From the NCBI GenBank assembly GCA_020721875.1, contig DYLX01000001.1:105995-148699 (forward strand): a DNA stretch of 42,705 nt, read 5' to 3'. A program made the position numbers and the translations under genes. The notes under the pieces are model-generated. The model was not told the DNA's origin. It saw nothing but the letters and a program-made list of their open reading frames with translations, and did no database searches. Source of the DNA: Leptospira biflexa (GTDB lineage Bacteria; Spirochaetota; Spirochaetia; Treponematales; Rectinemataceae). Positions 7,986 through 16,506 of this stretch are shown here, piece after piece (the first letter of the stretch is position 1; the number at the start of each line of letters is the position of its first letter).

Positions 7986-9941
7986 TTAAATGATTGTAGC
8001 ACTGTCTGTTGAAAATTCCAGGTGTATGGTACGCTCAAAATATCCGCTTGAGCGCGATTTTGCCGAGATTTCGAGAATGATGGTGTTCGTATTTCGATTA
8101 ATCTGAAATTTGCTCACTTTGATTGAATCGTTTTCACTGAGTCCTAGTTCATCCGCGGCCTCCGCCGGGCAGGTCCACTGCACTGTATAGAGACCCTCCG
8201 CGCTTCTCGAATCTTCGAGCCGGAGAAGTCGCGCCCCCATCAATCCTTCGAGAATAATGTTTCTCTGAATTGAATCCCAGGCATGGATCAACGAGGCGCC
8301 ATTGTCTTGACACAGTGGCCTCAATCTGCGTATCGATACAAAATTGCGCTGCGCGTCGATGAAACAGAGCGCCCCTTCCGGCACAACCGAAAGCTGAAGC
8401 TGAATGGAGGCGATATCTTTCGATGGGACGCCGTTCACCTCCTTGAGTACATCTCCCACTCTAAACGCAGAGAGGTTGGGATCGAGGTCCGTGAGCACAA
8501 ATGGATTCTGTACGCTCCCCTTGCCGAGCATCAGGCCGAGCCGCTCATGCTTTGTCTCCTTACCTTTAAAAAGGCCGGGAAGCGACGCCACAATCCATTG
8601 CACGGGTAGGGCAAAATTTATATTCTGAAATGAGGGGAGCCCCGCAAACACCATGCCAACCAGCGTCCCATTGGCGGAAAAAAGAGGACTTCCAGAGTTA
8701 CCCTGATTCACTGGTACATCGATTTGGGCGGCTTCGCCGTAGCTTATGATCTTTCTGTTTAACGAACTCACAATACCTGCGGTGACACTATTTTCAAGCC
8801 CTACGGGAGAGCCGACCGCGAAAATGCGATCGCCTGCCTGAAACTTGATGTCCGAGGGGAGGAAAATCGTGTCTTTGGCCACCTCCTCGGATTGAAGGAG
8901 TGCAAGATCCATTTCCTTATCCCAACCAAGTACCTTGGCCGGCACTTTGATCTGAGGGTTCTCTGAAGGGCGAATGCTCATCCGAGAGTAGCCCTTATAG
9001 GATGGATCGACTTCGCTCTGAATTACATGATAATTCGTGAGGTAGAGGCCATTGTCGATCTGGAACGCGGTCCCCAGCACGCGATCCGGCACGCTGTACC
9101 CTGACTGTATCTTAAAACCTCGATCGACATAGACGGTCACCACGCTCGATACGGCTTGCGCGAGCCACTTCTCGCTTGGGACGGAACTCGGAGTGGAGTT
9201 CGACGCAGTACCGCCATTCTCACTGTGCGCCAGCGAGGAAAACCAGTGTTGAGCATCAATGTCCCCGCGCTTGCTCGCTCTTAAAGCCCAGCGCGAGTAG
9301 TACTCCGAGGGTTCTTGCGGCGTAAAGAGGCCCGCTGTGAACGAATCGAAGGCCGGCCACCGCTTCACCGATGCCAGCGCGGGATCGGCGAGGAGTGCCA
9401 TGGATAGTTTTGCCTTTCCAGCGACAAAGCCTCGCTCGCTGAATTCTTTCTCTGCCCCGAGAAATACGAGCTGAAGTTTCATCTCTTTTGAGCCGATCGC
9501 GGTGTAGCCAGAGGGGAGTAGCGCCTTTAGTTGATCGTAGGGTGCGCAATACTGGAGAATCGAACTAACTGAGTACGAAAGCCGCACTGCATTATCTACA
9601 TCGTTAGCGTGGAGCGCATCTTTGAATGAATGTTCAATATTTTCCAAAGCGCGTTGAAAGAGGGCAAAGGCCTCTTCACCGAGCACATTTTTTTGGAAGG
9701 AATGCCCCTGTTCCCTTTGCTCTTCAAAGAGATTTGTGAGCGTCGCGATCGCGCGCTCCGGGGCATTCTGGACCAACGCCTCAATTTTAGTCCGCATGGT
9801 TTCAGAGGCGGAGGCAGTTACATCGTCTGCCTTTGGTTGGAACGAGGAGCAACCCCCCAATGCTGCGATAATAAGGAGAGTGAAAGAAATTACTCGATGG
9901 AATAGTCTCATATCACCAGACCGCGCCCGCCCGTCCCTCAT
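7986..9941 (-). CDS. Lipoprotein trypsin-like (S1C/HtrA-like) serine protease with large N-terminal domain
   Basis: A 651-residue predicted envelope protease. The N-terminus has a hydrophobic stretch ending in LGGC with C31 as lipidation site. Met11 (base 9911) is an attractive alternative start because the signal peptide begins there. Residues about 45-260 form a helical region of no recognised family. The chymotrypsin-fold domain carries a full triad: H305 in LTNYHVI, D345 in MDLALLQ, S416 in NQGNSGSPLF. A PDZ-like segment follows (FRVGDVLKEVNGVPSKD, about 500). The C-terminal 100 residues look like an extra beta domain. The annotated start overlaps the ftsH stop (ATGA), so a lipoprotein protease is coupled to the membrane protease FtsH. 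A role in envelope protein quality control is inferred. Confidence 0.85.
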   Translation of the reverse strand: MRDGRARSGDMRLFHRVISFTLLIIAALGGCSSFQPKADDVTASASETMRTKIEALVQNAPERAIATLTNLFEEQREQGHSFQKNVLGEEAFALFQRALENIEHSFKDALHANDVDNAVRLSYSVSSILQYCAPYDQLKALLPSGYTAIGSKEMKLQLVFLGAEKEFSERGFVAGKAKLSMALLADPALASVKRWPAFDSFTAGLFTPQEPSEYYSRWALRASKRGDIDAQHWFSSLAHSENGGTASNSTPSSVPSEKWLAQAVSSVVTVYVDRGFKIQSGYSVPDRVLGTAFQIDNGLYLTNYHVIQSEVDPSYKGYSRMSIRPSENPQIKVPAKVLGWDKEMDLALLQSEEVAKDTIFLPSDIKFQAGDRIFAVGSPVGLENSVTAGIVSSLNRKIISYGEAAQIDVPVNQGNSGSPLFSANGTLVGMVFAGLPSFQNINFALPVQWIVASLPGLFKGKETKHERLGLMLGKGSVQNPFVLTDLDPNLSAFRVGDVLKEVNGVPSKDIASIQLQLSVVPEGALCFIDAQRNFVSIRRLRPLCQDNGASLIHAWDSIQRNIILEGLMGARLLRLEDSRSAEGLYTVQWTCPAEAADELGLSENDSIKVSKFQINRNTNTIILEISAKSRSSGYFERTIHLEFSTDSATII

Positions 9942-11845
9942 TCCAGCGCGACTTTCCCATCGAGAACACTCTGTGCGAGCGTTTCGTCTTTGTACTTGCC
10001 ATCGGGAAGACTGAGCAACTCGCGCACATCTCTGTCTTCAAGTGTCTCGATCTGCATGAGCCTGTCCGCGAGCTTTAAGAGACGATCCTTCTCTCGCGTG
10101 AGTATACTCATCGCTTTTTCAAGTGCGGAGCCGAGAATTTCCTGAATGGCGCTGTCGATTTTCTGGGCGGTCTGCTCAGAATATTCTTTGTGTTGGGCAA
10201 TTTCTCTGCCGAGGAAGATAGGCTCCTCCTCTTCGCCGAGCGAAATGGGCCCGATACCTTCGGCCATACCCCACTCGCGGACCATTTTTCGCGCGATTTC
10301 AGTGGCCTGCTTAATATCCTGCGCGGTGCCGGTCGTAGTCTGACCGTAGACGATTTTTTCCGCTGCATACCCACCGTAGGAAATCACGATTCTATCGTAG
10401 AGCCACCCATAGGTGCGGGAATAGGTATCCTTATCCGGAAGCGAAAGCGCAAGCCCAAGCGCTCGACCACGCGGTACAATAGTAACTTTGTGCAGCGAAT
10501 CCGAGTTTGGAAGGAAGTAATGAAGAAGCGCGTGCCCAGACTCGTGGACCGCGGTTGCCCGTTTTTCCTCTTCCGCAATGACCATGCTCTTTCGTGCCAC
10601 GCCCATGAGAATTTTATCACGAGCATCCTCAAAATCGTCCATCTCCACGATCTCTTTGTTCTTTCGAATCGCGAAGAGCGCCGCCTCGTTGACCATATTC
10701 GCCAGGTCGGCGCCGGATGTTCCAGGAGTGGCTCGCGCGAGCTTGTCAACATCGACCAACCCCGAAGCGGGGATATTAGCCATATGGATTTTAATGATTT
10801 CCTCGCGTTCATGCACGTCGGGCATCGCTACCACGACTTGGCGGTCAAAGCGTCCCGGCCTTAGTAACGCAGGATCGAGCACATCGGGACGATTCGTGGC
10901 CGCAAGCACGATAACACCATCCTTTGTATCGAAACCATCCATCTCAACGAGCATCTGATTCAATGTCTGCTCACGTTCGTCGTGACCGCCTCCCAAACCT
11001 GAGCCTCGTGTGCGCCCCACGGCATCCAGCTCATCGATGAAGATAATGCACGGCGAGTGCTTTCTCCCCTGTTCAAAGAGATCGCGCACTCTGCTCGCAC
11101 CAACACCCACAAACATTTCCACGAAATCCGAGCCGGACATGTGGAAGAAAGGCACATTGGCCTCGCCCGCCGTGGCTTTCGCGATGAGTGTTTTACCGGT
11201 GCCCGGCATTCCCACAAGGAGTACGCCTTTGGGTATTTTGGCGCCCATTTTTACGAATTTTTTTGGGTTTTTAAGATAGTCAACCACTTCCATGAGTTCG
11301 AACTTGGCTTCTTTTTGTCCGGCGACATCGTTGAAGGTGACCTTTTTTGCGCTATCATTGTACAGTTTTGCCCTGCTCTTGCCGAAGCTGAAGGCCTTGT
11401 TGTTTCCCTGCATCTGCCGCATCATGATCCATATGAAAATAAAGCCAAAAATCCAGGGTGTGAGTTCAAAGAGCACCTGAAAGAGACTTGTGCCGCTTAT
11501 AACACCTGAAACACTCACCCCCTTATTCAAGAGCCTATTCATGAGCTCAGCATCGAAGTAAGGAATCTGTGTGGTGAACGACATTTCCTGGCCGTTTTTC
11601 CCCTTCAGCAAGCCGTCGATTGTCTTTTGGTCGAGAATTCGTACTGTTTTTACCTCGCCGAGATCGAGATACGAGAGAAACGATGAATAGGGAATCTCGC
11701 GAGCGTTTTCCTTCTGTCCAAAGAACATATAGACGCTAAATAAAACAATGAGCGAAAAGAGCACCGCGAGCGCGGCTTTATTTCCTCTGGGTGGTGAGGG
11801 TAGCTCAGGTCGATTATCATTCTTGGTATCATTCTGCTCAGGCAT
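9938..11845 (-). CDS. ftsH: ATP-dependent zinc metalloprotease FtsH
   Basis: A membrane-anchored AAA+ protease that degrades misassembled membrane proteins and regulatory proteins. The 635-residue protein has two transmembrane helices (about 25-43 and 125-142) flanking an extracytoplasmic domain. The AAA module has Walker A GMPGTGKT (212-219), Walker [12 protein letters not shown] and the second region of homology LLRPGRFDR. The M41 peptidase domain has zinc motif HESGH (H434, E435, H438) and third ligand D510 in [10 protein letters not shown]. Length and architecture are standard. The start ATGCCTGA overlaps the tilS stop by 8 bp, with GGAG just upstream. Confidence 0.98.
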   Translation of the reverse strand: MPEQNDTKNDNRPELPSPPRGNKAALAVLFSLIVLFSVYMFFGQKENAREIPYSSFLSYLDLGEVKTVRILDQKTIDGLLKGKNGQEMSFTTQIPYFDAELMNRLLNKGVSVSGVISGTSLFQVLFELTPWIFGFIFIWIMMRQMQGNNKAFSFGKSRAKLYNDSAKKVTFNDVAGQKEAKFELMEVVDYLKNPKKFVKMGAKIPKGVLLVGMPGTGKTLIAKATAGEANVPFFHMSGSDFVEMFVGVGASRVRDLFEQGRKHSPCIIFIDELDAVGRTRGSGLGGGHDEREQTLNQMLVEMDGFDTKDGVIVLAATNRPDVLDPALLRPGRFDRQVVVAMPDVHEREEIIKIHMANIPASGLVDVDKLARATPGTSGADLANMVNEAALFAIRKNKEIVEMDDFEDARDKILMGVARKSMVIAEEEKRATAVHESGHALLHYFLPNSDSLHKVTIVPRGRALGLALSLPDKDTYSRTYGWLYDRIVISYGGYAAEKIVYGQTTTGTAQDIKQATEIARKMVREWGMAEGIGPISLGEEEEPIFLGREIAQHKEYSEQTAQKIDSAIQEILGSALEKAMSILTREKDRLLKLADRLMQIETLEDRDVRELLSLPDGKYKDETLAQSVLDGKVALE

Positions 11846-13355
11846 TAATGAATTGATCTCCTTTCATTGAAAGAAAAATATACACTATTTGGACACTTTC
11901 GCCCAGCAAGGGCTCTCGGAATACATTGCGCTCTTCCGCGCTGAGTCCAAGCGCAGTGGGGAGCACCGCAGCAATACCTAAATCATCCTCTATAACTGGT
12001 ACCGCGGCACGGAATGGGCGAGGCAGCCCCACCCGCTTTATTAACGATTCTAGTTTTTTCCCCCCATAAGCGCCGCTGAACCTATCGCCAGCTCTCATGC
12101 TTCTGATAACAAACGGAATTTTAAGAGGTATCGCGAATTCCCGCCCCTCCACAGATCCAGTCGCATTCGCTTCATCGTTCCCATGGCACCCGGCCCTATG
12201 CATCGGCTCTGGTGCCACGTGGACACGGAACGGTCCACATTGGTATTTACCGAATGAAGGAACTTTCAAATAATAACTTTTCTCGAGAAGTGCGGCATCG
12301 AGCCAGGACAGCGCGCGCTGATCAGGGGAAGACGAAAATCGCGTTGGGCCTAGAAATACAAGGAGATCCCTCTCGATCGCGAAGGTATTGCCCGAGGCTT
12401 CGATTCTTTTCGCACCCTTGTCAATTCCCGCCGCGAGGTGCCATAGCCCTCGAAATCCCATCGTTCGAACTGCCGGCAAGGATTCCGTAAATTGTCTCAG
12501 GACTTCGACGCGTACCACCTGTGATTTTCTTCGCAGCTCATTGAGATCTAGGGCTCGCCTCCCGTCTACCTCTCGCTCGATAACCAGGAGCTTCGCGCGC
12601 GCGTTGTTTTTAACAAGCTTGTCGAGTTCTTCGATCTGTGCTTGGTAGCGCGCAAAGGCTGGACGCCAAAATGAAAAGTGCTCGTCCAGTACCGGCATAA
12701 GGATTTTTCGAACCTTGTTTCGAAGGTAAAGTGCCTCAGCGTTGGTCGAATCTTCTGACCACGCAAGACCAATGTGCGTAGCGTAGAGGATAAGGTCGCT
12801 TTTCGGAATTTTGAGAAAAGGCCTGAGAATAACGACCTTAGGATCGACCAAGAAAACCCGCGACAGGTGCATTCCTGCGAGTGTGCTTAGTCTTCCTCCG
12901 TGCACAAGCCGCATCAGCATCGTTTCGAGCTGGTCGTCCATGTGGTGCGCGACAAAAATTGCCGAAAGACGATATTTTTTTGCGATGTTCGCAAAGGCAC
13001 GGTATCTGAATCGCCGCGCAGCCGCCTCGATGCCGCATTTTTTCTCACGCGCAAATGCCTCAATCGCCCCCCTGGGCACAGTTACAATACTGAGCGCGAC
13101 TCCCCGCTCCGCACACGCGCGTCGAACGAGCTCGAGTTCTGTATGGAGCTCTGTCTCAGGCCGCAAATTGTGGCACACATGGATTGCCCGGACATCCTTG
13201 GGATTCGCAACCCGCGCAACCACATCGAGGAGAACACTTGAGTCGAGGCCGCCTGAGAACGCGACCCCCACCGGCATAGAGATATTCTCTATGGTGCTTC
13301 GTACAGAGGAAAACAGTTCGAGCTTCACTCTCTCCAATAGTGTTCCCCCGGTCAT
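11838..13355 (-). CDS. tilS: tRNA(Ile)-lysidine synthase TilS
   Basis: Converts C34 of the CAU-anticodon tRNA-Ile to lysidine, so that the tRNA reads AUA. The N-type ATP pyrophosphatase P-loop is VAFSGGLDSS at residues 31-40. HHMDDQLETMLMRL matches the family's catalytic second motif. A C-terminal TilS domain follows, including RAGDRFSGAYGGKKLESLIKRV. About 505 residues from Met at 13355. The reading frame stays open upstream to 13571, but that extension is Arg-rich, overlaps rplY and crosses the rplY terminator, so the ATG at 13355 is preferred. No strong ribosome-binding site or promoter is visible between that terminator and the start; read-through from rplY may be its supply. Its 3' end overlaps ftsH by 8 bp. 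Confidence 0.93.
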   Translation of the reverse strand: MTGGTLLERVKLELFSSVRSTIENISMPVGVAFSGGLDSSVLLDVVARVANPKDVRAIHVCHNLRPETELHTELELVRRACAERGVALSIVTVPRGAIEAFAREKKCGIEAAARRFRYRAFANIAKKYRLSAIFVAHHMDDQLETMLMRLVHGGRLSTLAGMHLSRVFLVDPKVVILRPFLKIPKSDLILYATHIGLAWSEDSTNAEALYLRNKVRKILMPVLDEHFSFWRPAFARYQAQIEELDKLVKNNARAKLLVIEREVDGRRALDLNELRRKSQVVRVEVLRQFTESLPAVRTMGFRGLWHLAAGIDKGAKRIEASGNTFAIERDLLVFLGPTRFSSSPDQRALSWLDAALLEKSYYLKVPSFGKYQCGPFRVHVAPEPMHRAGCHGNDEANATGSVEGREFAIPLKIPFVIRSMRAGDRFSGAYGGKKLESLIKRVGLPRPFRAAVPVIEDDLGIAAVLPTALGLSAEERNVFREPLLGESVQIVYIFLSMKGDQFINA

Positions 13356-13379
13356 TGTGACGCGGTACGGCTCTTTACG

Positions 13380-13409
13380 AAAAAAACAGCCTCTCAGACA
13401 GAGAGGCTG
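13380..13409 (-). terminator. Intrinsic terminator after rplY
   Basis: A 9-bp perfect stem (13387-13395 with 13401-13409) and 5-base loop; on the - strand it is followed by a run of seven U (bases 13386-13380). It ends the tRNA-Gln/rplY transcript 25 bp before the tilS start. Confidence 0.9.
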
Positions 13410-13446
13410 GAGCATTAATGAAAAACTCGATGTTCCGCGGCGCCAA

Positions 13447-14097
13447 TTATTTTTGCGCAGCCTCAGTCGCACCCTCAGGCGCAGCCTGCTCAGGAGCCGC
13501 CGCTGTTTCCGCGGCTGCCTCCTCGGGTGCCGCTGTCTCAACTTCAGCGCGGGCAAACTTGATGATGGCAATAACCGTCTCAGGGTTCGTGAGCAGTCTC
13601 ACGCCCTCAGGGATGGCGATATCGCGCAGATGAAGCGCATGGTTCGGCTCAAGCTCAGTGATATCCACTTCGATCTTCTCGGGAATATTCTCAGCCTGGC
13701 ACTCAACTTCGATATCGTGGATCGCGTGTTCCAGGATTCCGCCTTCTCGTACACCCTTCGCAATACCAACCAGGTGAAGAGGCACTTTAACGTGCATCTT
13801 CTGGCCTTGCCCAACGAGATTGAAATCAATATGGAGGATCTCCCCCGAAAGATTTGCCCGCTGAACCTCTTTCATGAGCGCTGAATATTTTTTGCCATCA
13901 AGATTCACATCGATAATCATGCTCTCGGTGAGATGCTTCGCTTTATTGGAGAATGCTTCGCGCTCGAGAAAAATCGACATCGGCTCGGCGTCTTTACCGT
14001 AGAGCTGTGCGGGTACCTTTCCGCTCTTGCGTGCCTGATTGAGCTCTCCCTTTGTCATCTTTTGACGAGAAAAAGCTTTCAGCTGGATATGTTCCAT
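13447..14097 (-). CDS. rplY: 50S ribosomal protein L25, CTC form
   Basis: Binds 5S rRNA in the central protuberance of the 50S subunit. The 216-residue protein has the N-terminal 5S-binding beta-barrel (about 1-95; GELNQARKSGKVPAQLYGKD) and the C-terminal TL5/CTC domain (about 96-185; VPLHLVGIAKGVREGG). It ends in a low-complexity Ala/Glu/Pro tail. The start has a strong AAGGAG eight bases upstream. It lies 31 bp downstream of tRNA-Gln and is likely co-transcribed with it, ending at the terminator at 13380-13409. The frequent neighbour pth is absent; tilS follows instead. Confidence 0.95.
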   Translation of the reverse strand: MEHIQLKAFSRQKMTKGELNQARKSGKVPAQLYGKDAEPMSIFLEREAFSNKAKHLTESMIIDVNLDGKKYSALMKEVQRANLSGEILHIDFNLVGQGQKMHVKVPLHLVGIAKGVREGGILEHAIHDIEVECQAENIPEKIEVDITELEPNHALHLRDIAIPEGVRLLTNPETVIAIIKFARAEVETAAPEEAAAETAAAPEQAAPEGATEAAQK

Positions 14098-14128
14098 ATC
14101 AATAACTCCTTAAGAAATTTACATCTAC

Positions 14129-14200
14129 CTGGGACGGCAGGATTCGAACCTGCGCATGCCGGAACCAAAATCCGGAGGCTTACCGCTTGCCTACGTCCCA
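14129..14200 (-). tRNA. tRNA-Gln (anticodon UUG)
   Basis: A complete cloverleaf on the - strand. The acceptor stem TGGGACG pairs with CGTCCCA over 7 bp, with a G discriminator base (14129) as expected for tRNA-Gln. The anticodon stem CCGGA/TCCGG holds loop TTTTGGT, giving anticodon TTG (reads CAA). The T arm GCAGG-TTCGAAT-CCTGC is perfect. The 3' CCA is not encoded. It reads towards rplY. Confidence 0.96.
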
Positions 14201-14220
14201 ATTACGGATGAATATTATGC

Positions 14221-14249
14221 ACTATATTCGGAAATGTAAAAAATGTGAA
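14221..14249 (-). promoter_or_regulatory. Candidate promoter for tRNA-Gln/rplY
   Basis: On the - strand TTCACA (14249-14244), 17 bp, then TATAGT (14226-14221). The start would fall near 14214, about 14 bases before the tRNA. A competing CATAAT lies at 14219-14214. Confidence 0.45.
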
Positions 14250-14251
14250 GA

Positions 14252-14536
14252 TCAGTCAAACTCAGGTACGGTGGAATCGCTCGGCGTGTCAGACTCGTAC
14301 GCGGCAAGAATCTTCTCCTGCAGCTTGGACCGAAAGTCAGGGCATATTGGATGAGCGATATCCTTGTACTCTCCAGTCTTGGTTCGTCTGCTGGGCATCG
14401 CAATAAACATACCGCTCTTGCCTTCGATGATTTTCACATTATGCACAACAAAACATTCATCGAACGTCACAGTTACATACGCTTTAAGTTTACCTTCAGA
14501 GCTTACTTTCCGGATACGGATGTCAGTCACTTCCAT
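14252..14536 (-). CDS. spoVG: SpoVG family RNA/DNA-binding regulator
   Basis: A site-specific nucleic-acid-binding protein; in Borrelia and Bacillus SpoVG acts as a global regulator. The 94-residue product matches the family along its whole length: [28 protein letters not shown], and the strongly conserved [22 protein letters not shown]. The C-terminal tail is acidic ([15 protein letters not shown]). It overlaps the 3' end of ispE by 14 bp, so both are read from the ispE promoter. The ispE-spoVG pairing also occurs in other bacteria. Confidence 0.96.
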   Translation of the reverse strand: MEVTDIRIRKVSSEGKLKAYVTVTFDECFVVHNVKIIEGKSGMFIAMPSRRTKTGEYKDIAHPICPDFRSKLQEKILAAYESDTPSDSTVPEFD

Positions 14537-15539
14537 AGCAAGGACGCTCCTTGTCTGACCATGTACCTTCGCTGCAGTTTTGAATATAACTTACCTTTAG
14601 GCTTCGCGCAAGCGGTTGTGTCGCAAATATTCTTGTGGTAGGGAGTAAATTATGTTTCGCGCGCCTTTGGAGGAGCTCGGTGAATTTTTTCGAAGCTTCG
14701 ACGGCGCTATCGTTCGACGGAAATGTACCATAGAAAGACGAGCCTGAACCACTCAGGGAGATAAAATCCGCGCCGCACTCTCGCATGATCTCGAAGAGCA
14801 GCGCGTATTCAGGGTAAATTTTTCGAAGCACAGGTTCAAAATCGTTTTGAAATGTCCAGGATGACGTGGAAAGCGCATACTTCGCGACGAGAGAATCCGT
14901 CGGCTGAGAAACGCAACACATTTCGCCAGGATTTCGGGTTCCGCGCGGGGCACCAAGTTCGCCCGTATCTCGGAGCATGTCGAGCATAGCGTAAGCCTCA
15001 GGTGTCTTTGAATCCCAGTAAGGTTTTACGATGAGCAACCCATAATCTCCCCTTGGTTCGATTGGCTCGACTATGTCTCCTCTACCCCGAACAACAGCCG
15101 CGCCACCATAGATGAAAAAAGGCACATCCGAAGCAACGCCGGCTCCGATATCCGCGAGCTTCTCGCGCGATAATCGTGCGTTGAAGAGCATATTGAGCCC
15201 GAGTATGATCGCAGCCGCGTCGGCGCCCGCTCCGCCAAGCCCTGCACCCGAAGGAATTTTCTTGGCTATTCGTGCTTCTATCCCCCTCTGTGCCGGGCAG
15301 GCGCCGCATCCTTGTTGAAACGCAACAATGGCTTTATAGACGCTCGACTGTTCGACCGGACAACCGAAATCGCCGTGAATGACAATACCTTGCTCATCAA
15401 CGAGGCTAAGAGTGACCAGATCAGCGATATTCACATTTTGAAAAATACCCTCAATGTCATGGTAGCCCGAGGCTTGTCGTTCGAATACAGTCAATCCAAT
15501 ATTTATCTTGGCGTAGGCCTGAATTTCTATCCTTTGCAT
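14523..15539 (-). CDS. ispE: 4-diphosphocytidyl-2-C-methyl-D-erythritol kinase
   Basis: A GHMP kinase that phosphorylates CDP-methylerythritol in the MEP isoprenoid pathway. AYAKINIGL (8-16) is the N-terminal substrate motif, [15 protein letters not shown] (96-110) the phosphate-binding loop, [11 protein letters not shown] the catalytic Asp region, and [10 protein letters not shown] the C-terminal GHMP motif. At 338 residues it is longer than the usual 280-300; the extra length is in an insert around 190-220 and a C-terminal tail overlapping spoVG. A consensus -10 box lies only 8 bp before the ATG and there is no Shine-Dalgarno sequence, so the mRNA may be leaderless. A second MEP-pathway gene, ispG, is also in the window. 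Confidence 0.95.
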   Translation of the reverse strand: MQRIEIQAYAKINIGLTVFERQASGYHDIEGIFQNVNIADLVTLSLVDEQGIVIHGDFGCPVEQSSVYKAIVAFQQGCGACPAQRGIEARIAKKIPSGAGLGGAGADAAAIILGLNMLFNARLSREKLADIGAGVASDVPFFIYGGAAVVRGRGDIVEPIEPRGDYGLLIVKPYWDSKTPEAYAMLDMLRDTGELGAPRGTRNPGEMCCVSQPTDSLVAKYALSTSSWTFQNDFEPVLRKIYPEYALLFEIMRECGADFISLSGSGSSFYGTFPSNDSAVEASKKFTELLQRRAKHNLLPTTRIFATQPLARSLKVSYIQNCSEGTWSDKERPCYGSD

Positions 15540-15547
15540 TTCTTTGA

Positions 15548-15553
15548 ATTATA
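15548..15553 (-). promoter_or_regulatory. -10 box of ispE
   Basis: A perfect TATAAT on the - strand, with its downstream edge 8 bp before the ispE ATG (15539). No convincing -35 is seen 16-18 bp upstream. The predicted start lies within about 2 bases of the ATG. Confidence 0.5.
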
Positions 15554-15608
15554 GTGCAACACCCTGTACGCCAAAAGTCCCGTTAAGATGCATTTCTGTA
15601 TTTTTTCC

Positions 15609-15681
15609 TTGACAGATTTTTATTTGCCCGATAAATTTTGCCATGCCTCTGTATTGACGCGCTCGAAGATTCTCGTAATAT
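15609..15681 (+). promoter_or_regulatory. Two tandem candidate promoters for the acidic-protein gene
   Basis: The first is TTGACA at 15609-15614, 17 bp, TAAATT at 15632-15637. The second is TTGACG at 15654-15659, 16 bp, TAATAT at 15676-15681. The second would give a leader of about 40 bases before the ATG at 15728. Confidence 0.6.
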
Positions 15682-15727
15682 TACACTTGCTTCATTACAG
15701 AGAGACCATGTAAGGGAGGAGCGCATC

Positions 15728-16063
15728 ATGAACCACAAGACTGCTATGACCGCCGATCCGAAGGAAGAATTCGAACTGATCACCACAACCAGTGGAAATT
15801 CAGCCGATACCATATATTCTCTTCGTCCAACTGTTCGATTTGATGGCGCGTATGATGACGAGTTCGATTACGACGGGGAAGAAGAATTTGAAGACGACGA
15901 AGACCTCGAAGATGAGGACGATTTCGAAGACGACGAAGACTTTGAGGATGACGAAGATCTCGACGAGGATTTTGAAGAAGACGAAGACTTCGACGATGAA
16001 GATCTAGAGGATGAAGATTTCGAAGACGATGATTTTGACTATGATGATGATACTGACGAGTGA
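15728..16063 (+). CDS. Highly acidic small protein (Asp/Glu-rich, function unknown)
   Basis: A 111-residue protein. The first 45 residues are ordinary in composition (MNHKTAMTADPKEEFELITT...). The rest is almost pure Asp/Glu punctuated by single Phe, Leu or Tyr every five to six residues, with EDDEDFEDDEDLDEDF-like units repeated imperfectly. The ATG at 15728 is chosen because a strong ribosome-binding site, AAGGGAGGAG, lies 6 bases upstream; an ATG at 15638 lacks one. It has its own promoters and a strong terminator, so it is a monocistronic and probably well expressed gene. The tail resembles that of RNA polymerase delta subunit, but the delta N-terminal domain is missing. A nucleic-acid mimic, chaperone or cation-buffering role is possible; none is shown. 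Confidence 0.75.
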   Translation: MNHKTAMTADPKEEFELITTTSGNSADTIYSLRPTVRFDGAYDDEFDYDGEEEFEDDEDLEDEDDFEDDEDFEDDEDLDEDFEEDEDFDDEDLEDEDFEDDDFDYDDDTDE

Positions 16064-16081
16064 CAGCTCAATTGCATAAAG

Positions 16082-16114
16082 AAAAGGCGCAGCTTTTTCA
16101 CTGCGCCTTTTTTA
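16082..16114 (+). terminator. Intrinsic terminator after the acidic-protein gene
   Basis: An 11-bp perfect stem (16082-16092 with 16101-16111) with an 8-base loop, followed by more T. Its left side begins with four A, so it may also terminate the convergent rsfS transcript. Confidence 0.92.
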
Positions 16115-16134
16115 TTGTCCACTAATACATCAGT

Positions 16135-16506
16135 TTATTGTTCCAGAGCGGATACCGGGAATCGAGGCGCATTGAACCAGAGCGATTCAAGATCGTAGAA
16201 CGCGCGGGCCTCTTCGCTCATTATGTGGATCACCACATTCCCGGCGTCCATAAGGAGCCAGCGCTGATCGTCGGCGATTGCGGGCTTATTGAGCAGGGAT
16301 TCACCATTCGAGCTGAGATACTCCTCAACATACCGTTCGAGACCTCTCATGTGAGCCGAACTCGTGCTCGTCGCAATGACGAAATAGTCCGCCCACCCTG
16401 CGGTCTCGGCGATATCCATCACGAGAACATCGCGCGCATTGTGGTCCGCGAGAATTTGCGCCACCTGATACGCGAACGCTTTACTGTCCAACGCAATACC
16501 TCCCAT
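16135..16506 (-). CDS. rsfS: Ribosomal silencing factor RsfS
   Basis: Binds ribosomal protein L14 and blocks subunit joining when nutrients are scarce. The 123-residue product has the full family pattern: ALDSKAFAYQVAQILADHNA, VLVMDIAETAGWADYFVIAT, SSAHMRGLERYVEEYL and DAGNVVIHIMSEEARAFYDLE. The start is set at ATG 16506, which has AAAGGA five bases upstream and matches the family N-terminus; the frame stays open to 16575. It overlaps the 3' end of the LytR-type gene by 26 bp and is the last gene of the run. Confidence 0.95.
   Translation of the reverse strand: MGGIALDSKAFAYQVAQILADHNARDVLVMDIAETAGWADYFVIATSTSSAHMRGLERYVEEYLSSNGESLLNKPAIADDQRWLLMDAGNVVIHIMSEEARAFYDLESLWFNAPRFPVSALEQ

Noticed and set aside
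13356..13571. N-terminal extension of TilS upstream of Met 13355
   Set aside because: It overlaps rplY out of frame, spans the rplY terminator, and encodes an Arg-rich sequence unlike any TilS N-terminus.
15638..15727. Upstream start for the acidic protein
   Set aside because: It would place the start just after the first -10 box and upstream of the second promoter, without a ribosome-binding site; the ATG at 15728 has an excellent one.
15728..16063. RNA polymerase delta subunit (RpoE)
   Set aside because: Only the acidic tail is similar; the folded N-terminal HARE-HTH domain of delta is absent.
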